Below are positions 7,813 to 16,200 of a stretch of DNA of 41,539 nt, piece after piece (within the stretch, counting starts at the first letter, position 1; each line of letters opens with the position of its first letter). The stretch lies in the NCBI GenBank assembly GCA_959028445.1, contig CAUFRY010000017.1, positions 1-41,539 on the forward strand, read 5' to 3'. This stretch comes from an uncultured Collinsella sp. GTDB taxonomy: Bacteria; Actinomycetota; Coriobacteriia; Coriobacteriales; Coriobacteriaceae. The notes under the pieces were generated by a model. The model searched no databases, was not told the DNA's origin, and saw only the letters and a list, made by a program, of their open reading frames with translations. Position numbers and translations under genes: made by a program.

Positions 7813-9240
7813 ATGGCCGAGATTTGGCGCTTTTTTGCGCATGAGGATGATTTTGCCGATATAGACGAGGCCGGCGCGTGCGAGCGCCTGGGCCGTGTGC
7901 TGTCGTTTCCGACCATCTCGAGTATGGATGCCGAGGCGGTGGACTGGCGGCCGTTCGACGACCTGCGCGCGTATATGCAGCAGGCTTGGCCGCACGTATT
8001 TACGGCGGGTAAGGTCGAGCTTATCGACCATTCGATATTGGTGACGCTTAGCGGTTCCGACCCCGCCCTCAAGCCCATTATGCTCATGGGCCACATGGAC
8101 GTGGTCCCCGTGGTGCCGGGCACTGAGGCCGACTGGACGCACGCTCCCTTTAGCGGTCACGTGGACGACACCTACATTTGGGGTCGCGGCGCCATTGACA
8201 TGAAAGACCAGGTCGCGGGCATTCTCGAGGCGGTTGAGTATGCGCTGGCGCATGGTTGGCAGCACGAGCGCACGCTGCTGCTCGCCTTTGGCCAGGACGA
8301 GGAGACCACGCAGTACGGCGCGGGTGCCATCGGTCGTGCGCTCGAAGAGCGCGGCGTTGAGCTTGAGTACCTGATTGACGAGGGCGACTATCGTATCGTT
8401 GCGGCTGCCGAGTACAGCGCAGGTGCGGGTTGGCTTATGCATGCCGATCTTGCCGAGAAGGGCTATGCCGATATCGTGCTCAAGGCGAAGAGCGAAGGCG
8501 GGCACTCTTCCAACCCTTACGGTGGGACGTCGCTCGAAGTGCTCAGCCGCGCTATTGCCGCGATTTGCGATATCGAGTGGCCGGCGCGTGTGACCGATCT
8601 GCTTGCCGCGCAGCTCATCGAGCTGGGGCTTTATGCCGCAGACGAGATTGCTGCCAGCAAGGATGCCATCGTGCGCGACTGCCTCGCCAGCAAAAAGCTG
8701 TACCCGCTTGTGACCACCACCTGCGCGCCCACGCAAATCGAAGGCGGCAGTACCGGTGCCAACGTAATGCCGCAGGATATGTGGGCAAATATCAACTTCC
8801 GCATGCTCGAGGGTACGAGCGTGGCCGATGTCGTGGCCTGCTGCCGCGAGGCCGTTGCCGCCGCTGGGCTCGCTGGCCGAGTCGAGGTCGAGCTGGGCCC
8901 CGGCAGCTCCGAGCCCTCGCCGTCCCCGCGCGTGGGCGGTCCGGGGCTCGAGGCCGTCCGCGCCATCGCGGCCCGCTATTTCCGTGATCCCAAGGGGACG
9001 GAGGAAAACGGATCGTCTGCGGTGGGCCAAGAGCCGATAAGCATCGTGCCCTCGACCGTGATTGGCGCAACCGATGCCGCCAACTACCAGCGCATTTGCC
9101 GCGAGTGCATCCGCTTCTCCGCCTTTGTGGTCGACGATGACGAATGTGACCGCGGTGTCCACGGCACCAACGAGCGCATCACCCGTCGCGCCTACCTCCA
9201 AGGCATCCGCTTCCTCATCGCCCTGCTTCACACGCTCTAG
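7813..9240 (+). CDS. M20 family metallopeptidase (carboxypeptidase/dipeptidase)
   Basis: A 475-residue zinc peptidase of clan MH. The metal-binding histidine and aspartate are in GHMDVVPV (H94, D96); the bridging aspartate is in WGRGAIDMKD; the catalytic glutamate pair follows in GQDEETT (E163, E164). The dimerisation domain interrupts the catalytic domain in the usual way, and the C-terminal metal histidine region is HGTNERI. The arrangement WGRGAIDMKDQVAGILEAVE resembles the carboxypeptidase S/PM20D1 subgroup. The ATG at 7813 has GAAAGGA four bases upstream. Location after the amino-acid importer fits uptake and use of short peptides or acylated amino acids, though it is probably transcribed separately. 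Confidence 0.92.
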   Translation: MAEIWRFFAHEDDFADIDEAGACERLGRVLSFPTISSMDAEAVDWRPFDDLRAYMQQAWPHVFTAGKVELIDHSILVTLSGSDPALKPIMLMGHMDVVPVVPGTEADWTHAPFSGHVDDTYIWGRGAIDMKDQVAGILEAVEYALAHGWQHERTLLLAFGQDEETTQYGAGAIGRALEERGVELEYLIDEGDYRIVAAAEYSAGAGWLMHADLAEKGYADIVLKAKSEGGHSSNPYGGTSLEVLSRAIAAICDIEWPARVTDLLAAQLIELGLYAADEIAASKDAIVRDCLASKKLYPLVTTTCAPTQIEGGSTGANVMPQDMWANINFRMLEGTSVADVVACCREAVAAAGLAGRVEVELGPGSSEPSPSPRVGGPGLEAVRAIAARYFRDPKGTEENGSSAVGQEPISIVPSTVIGATDAANYQRICRECIRFSAFVVDDDECDRGVHGTNERITRRAYLQGIRFLIALLHTL

Positions 9241-9256
9241 AATGTGACAAAGGGAC
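9241..9256. repeat. Half copy of the GTGACAAAGG repeat
   Basis: AATGTGACAAAGGGAC begins one base after the M20 peptidase stop codon. The opposite arm is missing; a small unrelated stem CCGAT-TTC-ATCGG follows at 9261-9273. The remaining bases up to 9426 are an AT-rich stretch (9287-9315, possible promoter) and a very GC-rich leader with nested CCCGGG palindromes. Confidence 0.6.
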
Positions 9257-9426
9257 TGAGCCGATTTCATCGGTAATGAGACGAAAACTGTTATATAAAA
9301 AGGCTAAAATATCTTGAGAGACATATGCTGGGGCTGGTATTCCTTGAACGACTGCGGGCATGTGCCAGACTGCCTCGGCCCCCGGGGAGCGCCCGGGCGG
9401 GTCGCCGTGTGACTGGGGAGGAAATT

Positions 9427-10254
9427 ATGCAGGAGCTCAGAGAGACGACGTCTCGACTCGTGAATATTGCTACCGGGGGGGGGTGTCTAAGCAGGGAACT
9501 TCCTGGTGAACACCGGCCGCGCGAGCGGTGGTCCGTCGTGTCTTATGGCCGTCGTCGTGGGCTGCGTCCGGTCTCGCTATATGCGATTGTTCTGGCCCTC
9601 GCCATCGCGCTGACGGCGAGTTTCTTCCTGCCGCTTCGTGCCGAGGCGGCAATTTCGGACCACACGGTTCCGACGATTTCGCCTTCGGGGACAACAATCA
9701 ACCTGTTTGATTACTGGGTGAATCCCGATGACCATCTGTCGGTTTCCGGCAGCGGCGGCGTCAACGCAGGCCACAAGTTCCAGTTTAACGACGGCAAGGG
9801 TGATGGGCCGCTCAACCAATGGACGGGCGGCACGAGCCCGCGGCCCGGCATCGTCAACAACACGCTTTTAGACGGCTACCCGAAGCTTTCCGAAGCCTTG
9901 GGCGACGAGTCCCTCGACTACCTGTTCGATTCCTCTGCCCAGACCGGCAAGACGTCCCATTTTGGCGTGACGGGCCTCCTCAAGGTTCAGGGCGGCTACT
10001 ACGTCTATGACAGCTCCGAAAACTACGCAGCCTACAACGCTGACAAGAATGCCTTCGACATCTATGACACCTGGGGCATTGGCAATTCGTCCCACCAGGG
10101 TCAGTTCTTCCCGTTCGACGCGGCAGACGAGGTGTTCAATGAGGAAAACGGCTGGCTCGTCCAAAACGGCATCACGGCAGACAACACCGGTAATTCGAGC
10201 TACAACGGCGGCAAGCCCGTCAACCACCACTTCGGCCTCTCAATGTCCACGTGA
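9427..10254 (+). CDS. Giant pilin/adhesin, N-terminal part up to an in-frame TGA
   Basis: The ATG at 9427 follows the strong ribosome-binding site GGGGAGGA. Codons 17-19 are a run of nine G. A signal peptide then follows: basic RRRGLRP, a long hydrophobic core, and a likely cleavage after RAEAA. The mature part has the first half of a fibro-slime-like domain (GLLKVQGGYYVYDSSENYAA, DTWGIGNSS, HHFGLSMST) and stops at the TGA at 10252-10254. The second half of the same domain continues in the same frame directly after the TGA, so this 275-residue product is a truncated piece of the protein at 10258-17730 rather than a separate gene. Upstream in-frame starts at 9325 or the GTG at 9538 are less well supported. 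Confidence 0.75.
   Translation: MQELRETTSRLVNIATGGGCLSRELPGEHRPRERWSVVSYGRRRGLRPVSLYAIVLALAIALTASFFLPLRAEAAISDHTVPTISPSGTTINLFDYWVNPDDHLSVSGSGGVNAGHKFQFNDGKGDGPLNQWTGGTSPRPGIVNNTLLDGYPKLSEALGDESLDYLFDSSAQTGKTSHFGVTGLLKVQGGYYVYDSSENYAAYNADKNAFDIYDTWGIGNSSHQGQFFPFDAADEVFNEENGWLVQNGITADNTGNSSYNGGKPVNHHFGLSMST
9475..9483 (+). repeat. Nine-G homopolymer inside the pilin reading frame
   Basis: The run falls between the ribosome-binding-site-supported ATG and the signal peptide. With nine G the frame is open. With eight G the next codons become GGT GTC TAA, and with ten G a TGA is reached after about nine codons, so a change of one base in either direction stops translation early. Runs of this length are classical slipped-strand mispairing sites. 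Confidence 0.85.
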
Positions 10255-10257
10255 TTC

Positions 10258-13200
10258 GTGCAGCCCAACGGCGGCCTGACGAACGATGACAAGCCCATGA
10301 CCTTCGAGTTCGCCGGCGATGATGACGTCTGGGTGTTCATCGACGATGTCCTCGTGGGTGATATCGGCGGTATTCACGACCGGGCGAGTCTGAGCATCGA
10401 CTTTCAAACGGGCGACATTAAGGTGAACGGCAATAACGACGGCACGCTGCTGAGCAAGTACCGGGCGGCAAATAAGGACACTACTTCGGGCTTTGCCGGC
10501 AACACCTTCAAAGACAGCACCAACCACACCCTCAAGTTCTTCTACCTGGAGCGCGGCGCCCTCTACTCCAACATGGAGCTCAAGTTCAACCTCGTGACGG
10601 TGCCCGAGTCCGACATCATCAAGTTCGACCAGGACGGCAAGTTCGTACAGGGCGCCGAGTTCAAGCTCTATAAGACCGACAAAGACTTCAAGACCGAGGG
10701 CAAGCTCCTCGGCTCTGGCACCACGGACGAGGCCGGCCACCTAACGCTCACGAACGACGATGACAACGGCGTCATCAACTTCGACGATCTCTACGAGGAC
10801 TCCGGCAGCAAGTACTACCTCCTGAAGGAGACGCGCGTGCCCGAGGGATATCGCTCGAGTCTCACGGCGACGGATGGCAGCATGCAGCTCGAGTACGTGC
10901 CCACGAGCGACAAGGACGCCGCGGGCGGCGTCATCATCAACCGCGGCGGTATGGACGCGGACAGCGCCGTGTGGCAGACGGGTGCGTTCGCCGGCGCGAA
11001 GGAGACCATCACCGCGCCGTCGACCGTGTACAAGGCGAACGATGACCAGACGATATCCGACAAGACCGTCGGCCTGGACTCCGGCATACTGTTCGCCGTG
11101 GTGCTCAAGCGAGATAAAAGCGCAAGCACAGATATCAAAGATCAGAACAATTGGTACGCCGTGTCGGGCGACCCATCGACGGGAGCGGGATACACCCTCG
11201 CCAAGGAGCCGAGCAAAGCCGGCGCTATCGAGGCGGCGAAGAAGGACCTGCACGCCTTCACGCTCAACACGAGCGGCCAGTACCAGGTAGAGATTCCGTA
11301 TCTGCCCGGTGACATCTCCAGCTACTACTACATGCTGAGCGGTGATGCCCGCAAGGATGCCGAGTACGCGGTGGCCATCTACCACACGACGGCAAGCTCT
11401 ATCGCCAACGCGAATACGGACAACACGGTTCACGTGTTCAGCGATGACCTCCCCAGCGGCGAGAAGAATTTCCAGCGCCAGTTTGCCACGCGCTCGCTCG
11501 TCACGAACATCCAGAATCGCCTGTTCGTGCAGAAGACCGATACCGAGGGCAAGCCCGTTGACGGGGCGAAGTTCGGCCTGTACAAGGCCGATCAGGTGAA
11601 AATGGACGCGAACGGCAAGGTCATGCTCAATGGCGAGCAGACCCCCTTTGACACCCTGACGACGGGGTTGGTCGGCAACCCGGTTCCGCTCGAAGGTGCG
11701 GGCATATTCCCGAATACGAGCGACGGTAACAGGCCGCTCGTGAAGGGGACCTACTTCCTAAAGGAGGTCTCGGCGCCCAAGGGCTTCCTGCTTAACGACA
11801 CGCTCACCAAGGTGATTGTGGACGATTACGGCGTCCATGCCGATGCTGGTACGGCCGATGACGGTGTTTCGACGTTCGTGGGCCCGGGCGCGCTCATGAA
11901 GAGCCTGGGCCAGTTTGGCGCAGAGGGCGACATCGACAACACGCTCACGTGGATCAAGGGCCAGCGCCAGACGTCCGACGGGACGCTCGACGGCAACGAC
12001 AACCTTTCCTGGAACAATGACGCCAAGGGCGGCGAGGATGAGGTGCACCTCAAGTACGGCGCCAACGGACGTGTCTACCAGTATGGGCCCACCGAGGAAG
12101 GCAAACCTTATCGCTTGGAGACCGAGACGGGCTGGATACGTATGGGCATCACGCAGGACGTGCCTGGTGACACTAATGCGAAGGGTGCCCGTGCCAATCT
12201 GGACGACATGAATTTGAACGCCCTGTTCACAGGTGCCACCTGCGTGCGCGTGGCGAACGAACGCGAGGCGAGCCTCGAGGTGACGAAGAAGGTTGCCCTG
12301 CCCGATGGCCTGACGGGCAATAAGGACGCGGAGTTCACCTTCAAGTTCACCGTGCCCGAGGGGAAGACCTACAAGGCTGCAGTGTTCAAGAACGCTGGGG
12401 CCGGAAAGCAAGCCGGCGACGTGTTCGATTTGAAGAACGGCGACACCCATGCTATCAAGGCCGACGAGACGATTCGCGTGTACGGTCTTGGCGAGGGCGA
12501 CGAGTACGCGGTGCAGGAGCTGACCGGCGCAGACAAGATGCCCGCGGGCTATAAGCTGACCGGCCGCAAGCAGGGTACCACGAATCTGACCGGCGCAGGC
12601 GATAGTATCGCCGGTGAGATCGAGAAGCAAAAACCCGACGGCACGTTGGCCGAAGCCAACAAGCTGGTGTTCACAAACACCTACAAGGCGGAAGCTAGCG
12701 ACGAACTGACCCCGCAGGTAACGAAGAAGGTCTCCGGTGTTGAGAGCACGGAGAAGGCGTTCTCGTTCACGCTGACCGCCACGGAAGAGACGCAGAAGCA
12801 GATCGATGATGATGACCTCAAAGTCTCGGATGCTCTGGCGGGCAATGAGCATGCCGAGTCCAAGGCCACGAGTGGCAAGATCATCAAGGACAAGGGCCAG
12901 ACGGTCGACTTCTCCGGCATGAAGTTCAACAAGGCCGGTACGTACACGTTCACGCTCACCGAGGCGCACGACGCCGACGACGACGCGGCGGTGGACGGCG
13001 TGCAGAACTCCGGCTGGACGATGGACGCCTCGACCTATACCGTCACGGTGAGGGTCGAGGATAAGAACGCCAAGCTGACTGTCACAGGCGTGACGGTGGA
13101 GAAGAGCGGCGATGACAAGCGCGAGACGCTTGAGGTCAAGAACGGCAAGGTGAACCTCGCCACCTTCAACAACAGCTATGCTGCGAAGGGTTCCGTGACC

Positions 13201-16200
13201 CTGGCGGCGAAGAAGCAATTTACGGGCGGCACCCTTGAGAACCAGCAGTTCTCATTCCAGGTGAAGGAGGGCGATAAGGTTGTCGCCGAAGAAAAGAACG
13301 ATGCCAATGGCGACATCACCTTCCCGGCCATTGATTACACCGAGGCTGGTGAGCACGACTACGCCATCAAGGAGGTCGAAGGCACCGACCCGACTATCGT
13401 TTACGACGGCAAGACGGTGAAAGTGCACGTTAGCGTCACCGATAACAAGAACGGCACGCTGAGCGCGACCGCCACCTACGACGGCAAGGCCGACGCTCCG
13501 ACCTTCACCAACTCGAAGCCGACGGCCGACGCCACTATCGAGGCGACGAAGACCCTCAAGGGCAAGGACCTGACGGCTGGTGCGTTCACTTTCGGCCTAT
13601 ATCAAGGCGACACGACTACGGTTGATCCCATCCAGACTGTCCAGAACGACAAGGACGGCAAGATTAAGCTCATCCTCACCGGTCTGACCATAGGCGAGTA
13701 CGACTACACGCTCAAGGAGGTCGCTGGCGGCGATTCGACCATCACCTACGATTCCGCGGCGGTGAAGGTTCACGTCTCGGTGAAGGCGGAGGGCGACAAG
13801 GCGAAGGCGACCGTCACCTATGACGGCAAGAACGATGCCCCGACCTTCACTAACAAGTACCAGCCCGCCGAGACCTCGGTGGCGCTCACGGCGAAGAAGG
13901 CCTATGTGAAGCCCGACAACACGCCGGCCACGCTCAAGGGCGGCGAGTTCACCTTCGACCTGTACGAGGGCGACCTGACGGCTGAGCAGCTGAAGGGCAA
14001 GCAACCCATCCGGAGCGCCAAGAACAGCGAGGACGGCACCGTCACCTTCCCGGCCATCGACTACACCAAGGCCGGCGAGTACAAATACACCGTCGCGGAA
14101 CAGGAGGGCGACCTGTCCCACGTGACCTACGACGCTACGGTGCACCATGCCGTGGTGAAGGTCATGGACAATGCCGGCAAGCTGGACGCCGCTGTTACCT
14201 ACGATGGTGACAAGGCCAATGCCCCCACCTTCACGAACACCTACACCGCAAAGGGATCCGTGGAGCTGACGGCGACCAAGATCGTTGCGGTTGCGCCGGG
14301 CTTCACGCGCGACACCAAGCTGAAGGGCGGCGAATACACGTTCGAGCTGAAGGACGCCGACGGCAAGGTGCTCGGCACCACGACGAACAAGGCCGATGGC
14401 ACGGTGAAGTTCACGCGCAAGTTCACGCTCTCCAACCTGGGCGGCGCTGCGAGCAAGGACTTCACCTACACCATCGCGGAGAAGCCGGGCACGGAGCCGG
14501 GCATGGCCTACGACACCCATGCGCTCATCTACAAGGTGACGGTCGCGGACGATGGCACCGGCTCGCTGACGGCCACACCGCAGGTAACGAGTGGAGACAA
14601 GACCTTCACGAACACGTACCACCCGAAGGAGACCTCGGTAACGCTCAAGGCGACGAAGCGCTTCACGGGTGGCGAGCTCGCAGGGGGCGACTTCACGTTC
14701 CAGCTGCTCGACAAGGATGGCAACGTGATCCAGACCGTCCAGAATGACAAGGACGGCAAGGTCGCCTTCCAGGCAATCAGCTACGACACGCCGGGCGATC
14801 ACGACTACACCATCAAGGAGGTTGCCGGCAACGACCCGACCGTCGTGTACGACACGAAGGACGTGAAGGTCCACATCAAGGTCTCCGATGAGAAGGGCGA
14901 GCTAAAGGCGACCGCCACCTACGACGGCGAGGCCGACGTTCCGACCTTCACCAACTCGAAGCCGACGACGGACGTTACCGTCGAGGCGACGAAGATCCTC
15001 ACGGGCAAGGACCTGACGGCCGACGCGTTCACCTTCGGCCTGTACGACCAGGCCGGCAACGAGGTTGCCAAGGGCACCAACGACCAGGGCGGCAAGGTCA
15101 AGCTGGCCGTCAAGGGCCTGAACCTGGGCGAGTACGACTACACGCTCAAGGAGGAGAAGGCGGGCCAGACCGTCGACGGCGTGGACTACGACGTCAAGGA
15201 AGTCAAGGTCCACGTCAAGGTAGAGCAGAACCAGGACGACAACAACAAGACGAAGGTGACCGTCACCTATGACGGTGCCGCTACGGCCCCCACCTTCAAC
15301 AACACCTACGACGCAAAGGGTTCCGTAACCCTGACGGCGACCAAGACCATCAAGGTTGCGGACGGCTTCGACCACGCGACGAAGCCCGCGGACGGCGAGT
15401 TCACCTTCGAGCTGAAGGATGCCGCCGGCAACGTGCTCGACACCGCGAAGAACGATGCAAACGGCAAGGTCAGCTTCACGCGCGAGTTCCAGCTCTCCGA
15501 CTTGGACGGCGCCGCGAGCAAGGACTTCACCTACACCATCGTGGAGCAGCCGGGCGCGGAGCCGGGCATGGTCTATGACAGCCATCCCCTCACCTATACG
15601 GTGACGGTCACGGACGGCGGGAACGGAGCACTGAATGCGAAGGCGATCGTGACGAGCGCATCCGGCTCGGATACCTTCACCAATACCTACCAGCCGGCCG
15701 CGACCGGTCTGGCTCTCGGTGCGCAGAAGAGGTACGTGAAGAAGGACGACAACACGCCGATCGTACTCAAGGGCGGCGAGTTCACCTTCGATGTGTACGA
15801 GGGCAACCTGACGGCTGAGCAGCTTGCCGGGGCCAAGCCCGTCCGGACCGCGACCAACGGCGCGGACGGAAGTGTTAACTTCGACGCCTTCTCCTACGCG
15901 AAGCCGGGCACGCACGAGTACACCATCGTGGAGCGGAAGGGTGATCTGGCCTACGTGACCTACGACGCCGCGGTGCACCATGCCGTGGTGACGGTTGCGG
16001 ACAATGCCGGCACGCTGCAGGCGAGCGTCGCCTACGACGGCACGAATGTCACGAAGCCCAGCTTCACCAACACCTATGAGGCACAGGCGACGGACTCCGG
16101 CGCGATCGCCCTCACCAAGAGCGTTGACGTGCACGACGGCAGCTATCAGCTAAAGGCGGGAGACTTCGCCTTCGAGCTGGTGGGGTCTGACGGCTCGGTG

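Noticed and set aside
7459..9270. 603-codon minus-strand frame
   Set aside because: It is antisense to the M20 peptidase and the ABC ATPase and has a composition typical of a shadow frame.
10252..10283. Selenocysteine at the TGA of the pilin gene
   Set aside because: The hairpin after the TGA lacks the features I would expect of a bacterial SECIS element, and a structural adhesin is an unlikely selenoprotein. No sel genes are visible.
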